Shown: positions 10,027 to 18,451, numbered from the stretch's first letter. The stretch is DNA of 64,000 nt from Alcanivorax sp. DSM 26293 (GCF_900107995.1 NZ_FNUM01000008.1:1-64000), one strand, 5' to 3'. Numbers and translations are program-made. The notes: a model not told the origin generated them from the sequence alone.

Positions 10027-10120
10027 GTAGGAGCGTCGCTGGCGGCGCGATAACAGCCGTCGCGAGTTGCGAGAAGCGAGTATCGAAACGGGTTTATGGC
10101 GGCGCGAGCGTCTCTCCTAC
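10027..10120. repeat. Composite repeat: REP-like inverted pair around a 4x7-bp array
   Basis: A REP-like arm (10027-10053, starting GTAGGAGCGTCGCTGGCGGC) is followed by four heptamers, GCGAGTT, GCGAGAA, GCGAGTA, TCGAAAC (10062-10089), and by the reverse-oriented REP arm (10096-10120), which overlaps the stop codon of the leftward gene ending at 10117. The unit closes the rnf operon and could fold into a large hairpin. Confidence 0.75.
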
Positions 10121-10572
10121 AGCACCAACCCTGCCACCAGTAAAGCCAACGCCACCAACCCGTGCGGCAGAAACACATGACGCCAGCGCAGAATGCGCAG
10201 TAGCTCCCTCATCCCACCGGCACGGCGGCTACGCTCCCAACTGGCAGCAGTCTGGAACGGGGCGATATCGTCCACTTCACCACGAAAATGCGCTTCGATT
10301 TTTTCGATACGCGCATAATGTGCAGCCTGAAATGCCTTCCAGTGCCCCTCCACCAGCCAAAACATCAAGCTACCGACCACACCCACCCAGAGCAGTGCCG
10401 AGCGATCGAAAAACGCGCCGGAACCAGCAAGCACTCCCGCCAGGGTAACGCTCCAGGCCTTGATGGTGAGCGACTTCTGGTCAAAGGAATCAATCAGCCC
10501 GGTCAGGTGGAAGTACTCGGCTTCCAATTGTTTATCCAGTTGTGACACACCATCCCCCCATGAATGGATCAA
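10117..10572 (-). CDS. Small membrane protein of unknown function
   Basis: 151 residues. The N-terminus is a soluble helix containing LEAEYFHLTGLIDSFDQKSLTIKAWSV-type sequence, followed by two close hydrophobic segments (about 43-56 and 60-75), a charged middle region with ARIEKIEAHF, and a C-terminal hydrophobic helix. I have seen this type as an uncharacterised conserved protein without assigned role. Its stop codon is within a REP-like arm. It is convergent with rnf and divergent from the hemerythrin-like gene. Confidence 0.6.
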   Translation of the reverse strand: MIHSWGDGVSQLDKQLEAEYFHLTGLIDSFDQKSLTIKAWSVTLAGVLAGSGAFFDRSALLWVGVVGSLMFWLVEGHWKAFQAAHYARIEKIEAHFRGEVDDIAPFQTAASWERSRRAGGMRELLRILRWRHVFLPHGLVALALLVAGLVL

Positions 10573-10653
10573 ATTCTCCGATAAATTCGCGCTATTAAAC
10601 GCGATTCAATCCACCCAGACAAAACGGCATAGTAGCGAACAAGGAGAAATGCC

Positions 10654-11214
10654 ATGAACCATAAAACCGTGACTCCACGACGCCAACCAATGCCCGAGGA
10701 CATTCAACGCCAACTGTACGGCCCCGAGCGAGACCAGTGGCGGGATCACCCCCACTACCTGATCAGCGACGCACGGGCCCTGCAACGTAACCACCGCAAC
10801 CTGAAGCGACAGGCCAGGCAGTATCATGGCGCCCTCACCCATATGCTGGAAATAGCCGATGCTGAGAGAAAGACGGACAGCAGTCGCCAGCTATTCACGA
10901 CTATTGGCCACCATGGTCGCAGCCTGCTGAAAAATCTGCACAGTCACCATGGCTTCGAGGACAGCAGTGTCTTCCCGATGCTACGCCAACATCACCCAAG
11001 ACTGGCGGCAGGCTTCGACATACTGGAACAGGATCACCTTGCGCTGGATGCGTTACTGGCTGATATCGACCAACAACTTGACCACTTCCCTGCGCTGGCC
11101 AACGACCTGCAAAAACTGGAAAACGCTCATCAAAAAGCGTCAGAGCTGGAGGCGTTACTGCATCGTCATATGGACGACGAAGAAGACATTATTGTGCCTA
11201 TCTATTTGTTGTAA
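10654..11214 (+). CDS. Hemerythrin-like (HHE) domain protein
   Basis: 186 residues. Histidine and acidic positions expected for a di-iron HHE four-helix bundle are visible: LHSHHGFEDSSVFP (about 95-108), LEQDHLALD (about 124-132) and LLHRHMDDEEDIIVP (about 168-182). Such proteins bind oxygen or act in iron and nitric-oxide stress responses. The N-terminal ~35 residues are polar and not part of the domain. No signal peptide, so probably cytoplasmic. Transcribed alone. Confidence 0.75.
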   Translation: MNHKTVTPRRQPMPEDIQRQLYGPERDQWRDHPHYLISDARALQRNHRNLKRQARQYHGALTHMLEIADAERKTDSSRQLFTTIGHHGRSLLKNLHSHHGFEDSSVFPMLRQHHPRLAAGFDILEQDHLALDALLADIDQQLDHFPALANDLQKLENAHQKASELEALLHRHMDDEEDIIVPIYLL

Positions 11215-11341
11215 ATGCCATTATTTGCACTTTATTGAACGGAACAATTCACATTCTTTTGCACTTGTTGTGCGCCCGTTGGCGAACCTTGAATGGACAC
11301 CGGGATCATACTAGTCACGATCAACAAACAAGGAGTGAGCC

Positions 11342-11872
11342 ATGAAAAGTGCAGCAGTTGCCGCCCTCAGTATCGCCGGGGCCGTGGCCATCGCCGGTGT
11401 CGGCTACGGTGCCTACCAGACCATGACCCCGGCCACCTCAGGCTATGCGGAAGTGGTGAATGTGGACCCGATTGTGAAAACCTGGCAGGAGCCCCGTGAA
11501 GTCTGTCAGCAAGTGACCGTGCAACGGCAGAAGCCGGTCAAGGATGAACACCGGATTACCGGTAGCGTGGTCGGCGCGGTGGTCGGTGGCGTGATCGGCC
11601 ACCAGTTCGGCGGCGGCAGTGGTAAAGATGCCGCCACCGCCGGTGGTGCCATTGCCGGTGGTGTGGCCGGCAACCAGATCCAGAAAGGGATGCAGGAAAA
11701 AAACACCTACACCACCACGGAACAGCGTTGTAACACCGTGATGGAAGACAAGCGTCGCACAGAAGGCTATGACGTGACCTATGTCTTCAATGATCAGGAA
11801 GACACCATTCGCATGGACAAGAAGCCCGGCGAACGCCTGCGCATTGAAGATGGGAAAGTGGTTACCCAGTAA
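11342..11872 (+). CDS. Glycine-zipper 2TM envelope protein
   Basis: 176 residues with an N-terminal hydrophobic segment (about 5-27), a middle with two cysteines (CQQ, about 57, and the later RCN), and a glycine-zipper region from about 74 to 105 (GSVVGAVVGGVIG, then AGGAIAGGVAGNQI). This is the layout of the 17-kDa surface antigen/SlyB-type 2TM family. The C-terminal part (YDVTYVFNDQED) is conserved in these proteins. Probably anchored in the envelope; the exact function is not known. A heptamer repeat unit begins ten bases after the stop. Confidence 0.75.
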   Translation: MKSAAVAALSIAGAVAIAGVGYGAYQTMTPATSGYAEVVNVDPIVKTWQEPREVCQQVTVQRQKPVKDEHRITGSVVGAVVGGVIGHQFGGGSGKDAATAGGAIAGGVAGNQIQKGMQEKNTYTTTEQRCNTVMEDKRRTEGYDVTYVFNDQEDTIRMDKKPGERLRIEDGKVVTQ

Positions 11873-11881
11873 CCGGAAGCC

Positions 11882-11958
11882 GTTGCGAGGAGCGAGTTGC
11901 GAGGAGCGAAAGGCCAAACCGGTTAGCTCTTCGAAACTCGTTACTCGTCACTCGCTTG
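11882..11958. repeat. Inverted pair of 4x7-bp arrays (CGA class)
   Basis: Left array 11882-11909: GTTGCGA, GGAGCGA, GTTGCGA, GGAGCGA. Right array 11931-11958 in reverse orientation: TCGAAAC, TCGTTAC, TCGTCAC, TCGCTTG. A 21-base spacer separates them. The pair lies between two convergent genes and might serve as a bidirectional terminator, although no poly-T follows. Confidence 0.75.
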
Positions 11959-12010
11959 CCCCCTTTCTGCAATCGCGCACGCAGCTCTTGGCAAACGCCC
12001 GCATTACCCC

Positions 12011-13195
12011 CTAGCCCGATAGTACCGAGACAAAGGTCTGGATGATGGTCGCGTTGGCGATATCCACGATAAAGCCCCCCACCACCGGCACGATGATAAA
12101 CGCCAGCGGCGACGGCCCATGATGCTGGGTCACCGCCTGGATATTGGCCACCGCCGTGGGCGTGGCTCCCATGGCAAAGCCGCAATGGCCAGCGCAGAGA
12201 ACCGCCGAATCATAATTGCGTCCCATCAAGCGGAAGGTCACCAGAGTAATAAACGCCAGCGCCAGCCCTACCTGCACCAGCAGCATGGCAAGCATGGGCA
12301 GGGCCAGATCCACCAGCTGCAGTAATTGCAGACTCATCAGCGTGATCGCCAGGAAAATCCCCAGCGCGGTATTGCCTACCACATCGATGGTGGCATCGTT
12401 CACCTGCCACAGACGCCGCGCCGTATTGCCGAGAACAATGCAGACAAACAGCACCCACACGAAGGTGGGCAAGCGAAACACGGACGCAAATTCTTCCGCC
12501 GCCACGGTGCCAACCACCACCCCCACCGCCAGCAACATCATGATGCGGATCACACTGGCGGAAGAGATGGGCCGGGGCGTTTCCGCCTCGTCATGCCCGG
12601 CATCTTCCACCGCCGCTCCGTGGGCAGGGGCGGCGAGCCGGTAGCGGCGAATCAGAAACATGGCCAGTGGCCCACCCAGCAGGGCCCCGAATATCAGGCC
12701 AAAGGTAGCAGACGCTGCCGCCAGCTCACTGACGCCAGTGAGGCCGAAATCCCGCTCGAAAACGCCCGCCCAGGCCGCGCCGGTGCCGTGACCACCGGTC
12801 ATGGTCACCGAGCCACCGATGAGGCCGTACCAGGCCTCCAGGCCCATGAGCTTGGCCATCATTACACCGACCAGATCCTGCAGGGCCACCAGCACGATCA
12901 CCAGCACCGCAAACAGCAACATGGCCCAGCCGCCCCGTCGTAACAGGCGAAAGTCCGCCGCCAGGCCCACGGCGCCAAAGAAGAACAACATGGCGGGGGT
13001 TTTGATGCTCTCATCAAAGGTTAGGCTGATCCCGGACACCTGCATGACCGTCACAATAATGGTGGCCAGCAGGCCGCCCACCACCGGCTCGGGCATATTC
13101 AGCCGGGACAGCAACTCGACCTTGTGCACAATCCACTGACCCGCGCCCAGCACCAGCAATGCGACCATCAGGGTTTCCATGGCGGAAAACTGCAT
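12011..13195 (-). CDS. gltS: Sodium/glutamate symporter (GltS family)
   Basis: 394 residues with about ten to twelve membrane segments. Family signatures include PEPVVGGLLA in the first quarter, the conserved GGHGTGAAWA loop (about 134-143) and a second-half AGHCGFAMGATPTAVANI loop. GltS carries L-glutamate into the cell with sodium. The start at 13195 has an AAGGAG Shine-Dalgarno six bases upstream. Between the two halves is a soluble loop rich in acidic residues (about 200-218). The gene is divergent from nth. Confidence 0.88.
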   Translation of the reverse strand: MQFSAMETLMVALLVLGAGQWIVHKVELLSRLNMPEPVVGGLLATIIVTVMQVSGISLTFDESIKTPAMLFFFGAVGLAADFRLLRRGGWAMLLFAVLVIVLVALQDLVGVMMAKLMGLEAWYGLIGGSVTMTGGHGTGAAWAGVFERDFGLTGVSELAAASATFGLIFGALLGGPLAMFLIRRYRLAAPAHGAAVEDAGHDEAETPRPISSASVIRIMMLLAVGVVVGTVAAEEFASVFRLPTFVWVLFVCIVLGNTARRLWQVNDATIDVVGNTALGIFLAITLMSLQLLQLVDLALPMLAMLLVQVGLALAFITLVTFRLMGRNYDSAVLCAGHCGFAMGATPTAVANIQAVTQHHGPSPLAFIIVPVVGGFIVDIANATIIQTFVSVLSG

Positions 13196-13268
13196 CCCTT
13201 TCTCCTTGTTCGCGGCTGGGGAGCCGCCAATTGATCCGCTATACTGCCCGCGACAACTGGAAGCTGTT

Positions 13269-13907
13269 ATGAATCGCGAGAAACGAACTGAAATCTTTAC
13301 CCGTCTGCGGGACCAGAATCCTCACCCCACCACCGAGCTGGAGTACAGCAACGATTTCGAATTGCTGGTGGCCGTGGTGCTGTCTGCCCAGGCCACGGAC
13401 GTGGGGGTGAACAAGGCCACCGCCCGGTTGTATCCGGTCGCCAATACACCGGAAGCGATCTTCGCCCTGGGCGTCGACGGGCTTAAAGAGTACATCAAGA
13501 CCATCGGCCTGTTTAATTCCAAGGCCGAAAACATCATTCAACTGTGTAAAATTCTCATCGAGCAGCACGACAGCCAGGTGCCCCGCACCCGCGAAGCGCT
13601 GGAAGCGCTACCCGGCGTGGGCCGCAAAACTGCCAATGTGGTACTCAATACCGCCTTCGGGCTGCCCACCATGGCGGTGGATACCCACATCTTCCGGGTG
13701 TCCAACCGCACCCGCATTGCCCCGGGCAAGAATGTGCTGGAAGTGGAAAAGCGGTTAGTGCGACTGGTGCCGGAGGAATTCCTGCGCGATGCCCACCACT
13801 GGCTGATTCTGCATGGCCGCTATGTGTGCACGGCACGCAAGCCCAAGTGCGGCGAATGCCTGATCGCCGATTTGTGCGAGTTCCCGGCAAGTCAGCGGCC
13901 TTCGTAA
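13269..13907 (+). CDS. nth: Endonuclease III
   Basis: 213 residues, the normal size. A base-excision repair glycosylase/AP lyase for oxidised pyrimidines. The helix-hairpin-helix LPGVGRKTANVV contains the catalytic lysine, VDTHIFRV holds the catalytic aspartate, and the C-terminal C-x6-C-x2-C-x5-C pattern (CTARKPKCGECLIADLC) binds a [4Fe-4S] cluster. A longer frame begins at 13179, but MNREKRTEI at 13269 matches family starts. In related bacteria it directly follows rnfE; here it lies about 3.3 kb downstream with its own promoter region shared with gltS. Confidence 0.95.
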   Translation: MNREKRTEIFTRLRDQNPHPTTELEYSNDFELLVAVVLSAQATDVGVNKATARLYPVANTPEAIFALGVDGLKEYIKTIGLFNSKAENIIQLCKILIEQHDSQVPRTREALEALPGVGRKTANVVLNTAFGLPTMAVDTHIFRVSNRTRIAPGKNVLEVEKRLVRLVPEEFLRDAHHWLILHGRYVCTARKPKCGECLIADLCEFPASQRPS

Positions 13908-13978
13908 ACGGCGATTGAGCCCCCCGCCGGCCGTTGCTACTCTGGGATTTCACGGTTCAACCGACGAAGGGACGCGAT

Positions 13979-14398
13979 ATGAAACATCCCCTCTTGCTGG
14001 CAGCGACGCTGGCCCTGTGCGCACCGGTTATGGCTGGCGACCTGAAGCCCGGCCTGTGGCAGATCAATACCACCATGGAAGGCGACAATCTGCCACCACA
14101 GATGCGCGCCCATACCCAGCAGGATTGCCTCAGTGCCGATCAGGCCGAGGACGTGGTGACCGCCCTGCGCAAGGACTGGAACGCTGAAGGCTGCGACCTG
14201 GGCCAGGTGGATCGCAGCGGAGACAGTCTGAGCTGGGATGCTTCCTGCAACCAGAATGGCATGCAGAGCACCATGAAAGGTTCAGTGACGTTGCACAGCG
14301 ACACCCATTACACCAGCGTCATCGACATGACCATGCCGGGCAACCAGATGGTGTCGACAAGCGAAGGAAAATGGGCCAGCTCGGATTGCCCTGAATAA
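13979..14398 (+). CDS. Periplasmic DUF3617-family protein
   Basis: 139 residues with a clear signal peptide (MKHPLLLAATLALCAPVMA) and a mature domain beginning GDLKPGLWQINTTMEG, the opening typical of DUF3617 proteins (a Pro-Gly-x-Trp motif after the first strand). Four or more cysteines (CLSAD, GCDLG, SCNQN, DCPE) probably form periplasmic disulfides. Function unknown. The start ATG at 13979 is chosen because the signal peptide begins there; the upstream extension is not signal-like. Confidence 0.72.
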   Translation: MKHPLLLAATLALCAPVMAGDLKPGLWQINTTMEGDNLPPQMRAHTQQDCLSADQAEDVVTALRKDWNAEGCDLGQVDRSGDSLSWDASCNQNGMQSTMKGSVTLHSDTHYTSVIDMTMPGNQMVSTSEGKWASSDCPE

Positions 14399-14408
14399 GA
14401 ATTGGCGG

Positions 14409-14543
14409 TTCGCCTTGCCAGCAAGGCTCCAACGAAATCATCACCTAACACCTAACCGTTGGAGCTATGCTTGCATGGCGAAGGGGCTTAGTCAGATGGT
14501 GATACCGGTCATCCACCCTTCGCCATGCGAGCATAGCGCCAAC
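14409..14543. repeat. Cluster of REP-like palindromes (GGAGC...GCGAA class)
   Basis: Three arms: 14409-14434 (TTCGCCTTGCCAGCAAGGCT...), 14458-14488 (GTTGGAGCTATGCTTGCATG...) and an inverse arm 14518-14543 (CTTCGCCATGCGAGCATAGC...). Two copies of CACCTAA lie between the first two. The cluster occupies the space between two convergent genes. Confidence 0.65.
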
Positions 14544-14559
14544 AACGCAGCGAGGCGCT

Positions 14560-15291
14560 TCATAGCTTCCCGGCAAACACCTTCTCAAAAAACGCCAACA
14601 CCCGCTGCCAGCTGTCTTCCGATGCACCTGCATCAAATTTTGAGCGCAGCGGCGGCAGTGGCCCCAGTTTCTTGAAGGTGAAAGTCTGGTGGTCATTCAT
14701 GAAGGAATGGCCCACGTCTTCATAGGTCTTGATATCGTGGGGCACGCCCAGCGCCTCCATGTGTTTTGCCAGACGATCACCATGGTCACCATAGATCATG
14801 TCTGTGCGACCCCAGCCACCGACTGCCGGGCAAATGCCGGTCACATCTTTCACGTTTTTCGGGATACCGCCATAGAACGGTGCCACGACCTGTACCGGTG
14901 CCTGGCTGGCGTAGAGCACTGCAAAACGCCCGCCCATGCAGAAGCCCATGACACCCACCTGGGTCACCGCCTCCTCGCCCTGATTGAGCAACCATTCCCG
15001 GCAGGCTTCCAGCTGCTCGAAGGTCTGGCCCTTGCCGGTCTCATGGGCCTTCAGGGTTTTCACCACACACAGGGCCTTGCTGCCGGGCAGATCATAGAGG
15101 TCCGGCACCAACACCGGATAACCGTTATCCGCCAGCCGCTGGGCAATGCGCTCGATATCCTCGGTATAGCCGAAGATGTCATGGATAGCGATCACCGCCG
15201 CCTTATGGGGATTAGCGGTTTCGGGGCGCAGCCAACGGGCACGCATGGTATGGCCGCCGGGGATGGGAATGCCTACAGGTTGGTTGGACAT
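14560..15291 (-). CDS. Dienelactone hydrolase family protein
   Basis: 243 residues, alpha/beta hydrolase of the DLH family. The nucleophile is a cysteine in MGFCMGGR (C118), as in carboxymethylenebutenolidase; an IAIHDIFGYTEDI oxyanion region lies at about 35-47 and the histidine in YEDVGHSFMN near the C-terminus. The acid residue is not assigned with certainty. Substrate unknown; DLH enzymes open lactone rings in aromatic degradation but many family members have other roles. Cytoplasmic, no signal peptide. Confidence 0.8.
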   Translation of the reverse strand: MSNQPVGIPIPGGHTMRARWLRPETANPHKAAVIAIHDIFGYTEDIERIAQRLADNGYPVLVPDLYDLPGSKALCVVKTLKAHETGKGQTFEQLEACREWLLNQGEEAVTQVGVMGFCMGGRFAVLYASQAPVQVVAPFYGGIPKNVKDVTGICPAVGGWGRTDMIYGDHGDRLAKHMEALGVPHDIKTYEDVGHSFMNDHQTFTFKKLGPLPPLRSKFDAGASEDSWQRVLAFFEKVFAGKL

Positions 15292-15300
15292 GGGAAGACC

Positions 15301-15421
15301 AATGAATAGTTAATAGTGAATAATGAATAACGAAAACCAGAGGCTACTACTAGCCGGGGCAGACATCCCTGTCCATCGGGGCCACTCCACTTCGTTATTA
15401 ACTATTAATTATTCATTATTA
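15301..15421. repeat. Inverted pair of 4x7-bp arrays (AT-rich class)
   Basis: Left array 15301-15328: AATGAAT, AGTTAAT, AGTGAAT, AATGAAT. Right array 15394-15421 in opposite orientation: GTTATTA, ACTATTA, ATTATTC, ATTATTA. The 65-base centre contains a short inverted GGCTACTACTAGCC stretch. The unit begins nine bases upstream of the hydrolase start codon, so it probably lies in that gene's leader. Confidence 0.75.
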
Positions 15422-15429
15422 ATTGCTTC

Positions 15430-15837
15430 TCACCCTTCCTGCATGGCCACCAACCGCGCCTCCTGCAGGGCGGCGGTGCGGTGTCGGGTGGCTTCCCGGT
15501 ATTCCGGGTCGGCCAGCATGGAGGCAAAGGCCTGTTTGGAGGGGTAGCGGACCAGCAGCACGTCGTCCCACTTCTCTCCTTCCGGGGCAATCACGCCTGC
15601 CAGGGCCTTGCCCTTCCAGACCATCTCACCGCCGACACCGCGCACCTTGCCAAAGGCCACGTCGGAATATTTCTGGTAGGCCTCGCGCCCGCTGTAGTCT
15701 GCTTCGCCATCCTTGTAGCGCGCAGTGTCGTTAAAACGCAGCAGATTCAGCATGACGATGGGGGTATCGTCCGGCAGGGACGCCAGAATCTCGGGCAGGC
15801 GTTGCGGGTTGGGATCAATAACCGGTTTCTCTGACAT
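15430..15837 (-). CDS. DUF1330-family protein
   Basis: 135 residues. The pattern TPIVMLNLLRFND near 24-36, a YSGREAYQKYS block, and the final VRYPSKQAFASMLADPEYREATRHR stretch are those of DUF1330, small ferredoxin-fold proteins related to the antibiotic-biosynthesis monooxygenase superfamily. No enzymatic role can be assigned. Soluble. Its C-terminus borders an inverted heptamer repeat unit that separates it from the downstream hydrolase. Confidence 0.75.
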   Translation of the reverse strand: MSEKPVIDPNPQRLPEILASLPDDTPIVMLNLLRFNDTARYKDGEADYSGREAYQKYSDVAFGKVRGVGGEMVWKGKALAGVIAPEGEKWDDVLLVRYPSKQAFASMLADPEYREATRHRTAALQEARLVAMQEG

Positions 15838-15882
15838 GGTGACTCCGTGTGTTTTTTCAGTGAGGCCGAGTCTTCATTAGGG

Positions 15883-15911
15883 CTTCGCCTTGCCAGCAAG
15901 GTACCAACGGC
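15883..15911. repeat. REP-like palindrome
   Basis: CTTCGCCTTGCCAGCAAGGT followed by ACCAACGG; a hairpin-forming copy of the same family as the arms at 14409, 20543, 30258 and 40878. It lies in a 182-bp intergenic space that otherwise shows no feature. Confidence 0.55.
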
Positions 15912-16019
15912 AGGCTTTACCCGAAATGTCCCCGGCAAGACCAGAAGTCCAATCCCTACCCTGCCGCCATATCCGAAAAAGGGACAGGGCCAATCACGAC
16001 ACCCTGCACGCCAAAGCGG

Positions 16020-16628
16020 TCACTGTGTTGCCAGGGTAATGTGTTCCGCTGCACACAGGCTTTCCAGATCGGCCAGACTCTGCGTCGGGCAGCGCAACGT
16101 CATCGCCACCCGCTGGCTGTATTGCACGTCCAGGACCGCTGCTCCATTCTGCTCCGCCCAGTGTCGAAGACGTTGCTCCAGGGGAAAGTCCAACGCCAGC
16201 TGGCAGGTACACTGCGGAACGCTCTCCACCCGTTCTACTTCCGCCAACACCGTTTCCGCGGCAGCCGCGTAGGCACGAACCAGGCCGCCGGCGCCCAGTT
16301 TCACACCACCGAAATAACGGATCACCACCACCAGCACATCACTCATGCCCTTGTGCTGGATCACATTGAAAATGGGTTTGCCGGCGGTGCCGGAGGGTTC
16401 GCCATCGTCATTCATGGCCGCCTGGGCAGACGCCGGGCTGCCCAGCAGATAGGCGTAGCAATGGTGACTGGCATCCGGATAAAGGGCTCTGGCCTCGTCG
16501 ATGATTGCCATGGCCTGTTCGCGGCTGCTCACCGGCCGAAGCCAGGTGATAAAGCGGCTTTTGTTGATCAGCAGCTCCCGGTCAACGGGACCGGCGGGAA
16601 CGGGATAACCTTTGATGGCTGACTCCAG
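16020..16628 (-). CDS. yigZ: YigZ/IMPACT family protein, probable CTG start
   Basis: 202 residues if translation starts at the CTG at 16628. The core has YigZ signatures: DASHHCYAYLLG, DDGEPSGTAGKPI and VVVIRYFGGVKLGAGGLVRAY. The GTG at 16532 would cut off an N-terminal stretch containing INKSRFITW, which matches the conserved KKSRFIT segment of E. coli YigZ, while CTG-GAG-TCA aligns with the MES opening of that protein. There is no ATG, GTG or TTG between the upstream stop and that segment. So either CTG is the start or the original ATG has mutated. Biochemical role of the family is unclear; the eukaryotic relative IMPACT regulates translation. Confidence 0.82.
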   Translation of the reverse strand: MESAIKGYPVPAGPVDRELLINKSRFITWLRPVSSREQAMAIIDEARALYPDASHHCYAYLLGSPASAQAAMNDDGEPSGTAGKPIFNVIQHKGMSDVLVVVIRYFGGVKLGAGGLVRAYAAAAETVLAEVERVESVPQCTCQLALDFPLEQRLRHWAEQNGAAVLDVQYSQRVAMTLRCPTQSLADLESLCAAEHITLATQ

Positions 16629-16693
16629 GTATCACTGACAGGAAACGGCTATGGTAAGGTAATTGCCGTTGTTATCCGAATACGTGACCCGCC

Positions 16694-16939
16694 ATGACCG
16701 ACCCCCTCCGCCGAGACAATCACAGCCTGCGCCGCCGCAAACAGCTGGCCGTTGGTGTCGCCCTGCCTGTCAGTGGCGTGATCTTCGCGCCGTTGCTGTG
16801 GGCCCTGTATCAGGATGGCAGCATTGTCTTTCTCACGCTGAGCGCCCTGCTCTGGCTTGGCGCCGGCCGGTTTATCTATCACTTGCTGGCACCGGATGAA
16901 AAAGGGCGGCCCATGGCCGCCCGCGATACGGATCAGTGA
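16694..16939 (+). CDS. Small two-helix membrane protein
   Basis: 81 residues with two hydrophobic segments (about 20-40 and 44-64) between a basic N-terminus (RRDNHSLRRRKQ) and a polar C-terminus. The positive N-terminus predicts both ends in the cytoplasm. No family recognised. It starts 65 bases from yigZ in the divergent direction and its last codons overlap the end of the convergent HlyD-like gene by seven bases. Confidence 0.55.
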   Translation: MTDPLRRDNHSLRRRKQLAVGVALPVSGVIFAPLLWALYQDGSIVFLTLSALLWLGAGRFIYHLLAPDEKGRPMAARDTDQ

Positions 16940-18060
16940 TCCACGTAGAGGTAATGTTGCCAACTCATCATCCGCAACAGCATGCGGCGGATGATGGCCA
17001 CATGGTGAAGATGCTCCGAATAAACCGCGGCCTGGGCGCTGACCCCCATCGGCAACGCATCCACACTGTCATTGGCTTCCAGCTCAATAATCGCCAGGGC
17101 TTCATTATCCATGCGCAGGAAGGCATCACCGCCGATCAGCTGCTGACCCGCAGACAGTTGGGCTTCGGCAATCGTTGGCAACACTTCCACCAGCTTGCCG
17201 GTGAACACCTCCCCCGGTAACGAGGTGAAGGTGACCTCCGCTTCACTGCCGGGCTGCAAGCGCAGCAGGGATTGCTGGCGGAACGCCGCCACGTAGCGCC
17301 GTTTCTCACTGTTGACGAAGTTGGCCAGCGGCTTGAGCGGCAACGGTACCGCCATCATGCCAGGCCGAACCGCCAACTGGGTGACAAACCCATCCATGGG
17401 CGCGCGAATGATGGTGTTTTCCAGATCAAAACGGGCCTCTTCCAGTTGCGCCTTGATGGCCGCCACCGCCGGGTCGTCACCATCCACGGCCCCGTTAAGC
17501 TGCGATTCTGCCTTGGCCAGTGCAGCAAGGGCGGCATCCAGGTCCGCATTGGCTGCCGTCACAAGTTCACGCTGGGTATCGACCTGCTGCTTGCTGAATG
17601 CCGACAGCGCGCCTTCGTAACGACGCAGGGTACGTACCGCCTGATCACGTTTGGCCGTCGCCTGGGCAACCTTGGCGCGCGCTTGCGCCACGGAGGCCAC
17701 ATTGCCTTCTGCCAGCTGACTGGTGTCGGCCAACTGGGCTTCCAGTTGGGCCACTCTTGCCTGATAGCGGGTGTCATCCAGAATCACCAGAGGATCGCCC
17801 TTCTTCACCGGGGTGTTCGGCGTCACCGGGACTTCCAGAACCCGGGCGCGCACCTCCGGCACTATCGGCGTTACCACATAGACCTGACGGACCTTGCGGG
17901 TGAATGGATGGTTGTAGTTCATGGCCAGCACCATGGCGCCGACCAGCACAACGCCACCGAGGATTGCGGTGGGGACCGACCATTTATTCAGCGGAATCTT
18001 GAAAAGTTTGAAGATAAAGACACAGATCGCGGTATAGGTGAGGAGGATGAGCATTTCCAT
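16933..18060 (-). CDS. HlyD-type membrane fusion protein (YibH/YiaV-like)
   Basis: 375 residues. N-terminal membrane segments (about 1-20 and 30-48) lead into a periplasmic adaptor with a biotinyl-lipoyl-like hairpin (VEVPVTPNTPVKKGDPLV, about 86-103), an Ala/Gln-rich coiled coil (about 105-205) and a beta-barrel region beginning TIIRAPMDGFVT. The next gene downstream of its promoter side is a DUF3302 protein, the same pairing as E. coli YiaV/YiaW and YibH/YibI. These pairs have no firmly known substrate. The two genes abut (18060 shared base). Confidence 0.82.
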   Translation of the reverse strand: MEMLILLTYTAICVFIFKLFKIPLNKWSVPTAILGGVVLVGAMVLAMNYNHPFTRKVRQVYVVTPIVPEVRARVLEVPVTPNTPVKKGDPLVILDDTRYQARVAQLEAQLADTSQLAEGNVASVAQARAKVAQATAKRDQAVRTLRRYEGALSAFSKQQVDTQRELVTAANADLDAALAALAKAESQLNGAVDGDDPAVAAIKAQLEEARFDLENTIIRAPMDGFVTQLAVRPGMMAVPLPLKPLANFVNSEKRRYVAAFRQQSLLRLQPGSEAEVTFTSLPGEVFTGKLVEVLPTIAEAQLSAGQQLIGGDAFLRMDNEALAIIELEANDSVDALPMGVSAQAAVYSEHLHHVAIIRRMLLRMMSWQHYLYVDH

Positions 18061-18407
18061 CAGGCTTTCTCCTCCAGCTTGCGTTCAAGGCTGGCAATGC
18101 GCTCAGCCTGGGCATCCAGCTTTTCCTGCAAGGCAACCAGCAATGCCTCGTCCGCCCGCTGCTGCTCCTGTATCTGCTGAAAGCCCCAGCCCCGGTCAGG
18201 GCGATAAAGCGTGGCCCAGATCCACAGGAAAGGCCACAACACGTGCAGGGTAAACAGGCTCACCCAACCGGCCACATGAATCGCATCCTGATGGGGGTGA
18301 TTGCGTTTTTTTGCTATTTCATAGGGAATATCGTGGATAACGATGATGCCGTAAAACAGCACCAGCGCCACGAATATCAGTAACCCCAGAGCCAGATAAC
18401 TCAACAT
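18060..18407 (-). CDS. DUF3302 inner membrane protein (YiaW/YibI-like)
   Basis: 115 residues. Two membrane segments (about 3-24 and 44-66), separated by a short loop with IPYEIAKKRNHPHQDAIHVAGW, which is the conserved core of DUF3302. The C-terminal third is a charged coiled coil ending LERKLEEKA. It is the promoter-proximal gene of a two-gene operon with the HlyD-like adaptor; probably the inner-membrane partner of that adaptor. Confidence 0.8.
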   Translation of the reverse strand: MLSYLALGLLIFVALVLFYGIIVIHDIPYEIAKKRNHPHQDAIHVAGWVSLFTLHVLWPFLWIWATLYRPDRGWGFQQIQEQQRADEALLVALQEKLDAQAERIASLERKLEEKA

Positions 18408-18429
18408 CCAATCCTTCCCCCATTGGTTT

Positions 18430-18451
18430 ACGGCGAGTTCCCCCTCGCCGT
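18430..18451. other. Hairpin upstream of the DUF3302 gene
   Basis: A perfect 8-bp stem ACGGCGAG/CTCGCCGT with a 6-base loop. It lies between the end of the lipoprotein gene (18493) and the start of the DUF3302 gene (18407). No T-run follows, so termination is uncertain. Confidence 0.35.

Noticed and set aside
15301-15421. CRISPR array
   Set aside because: The repeats are contiguous 7-bp units without spacers and form inverted pairs, and no cas gene is present.
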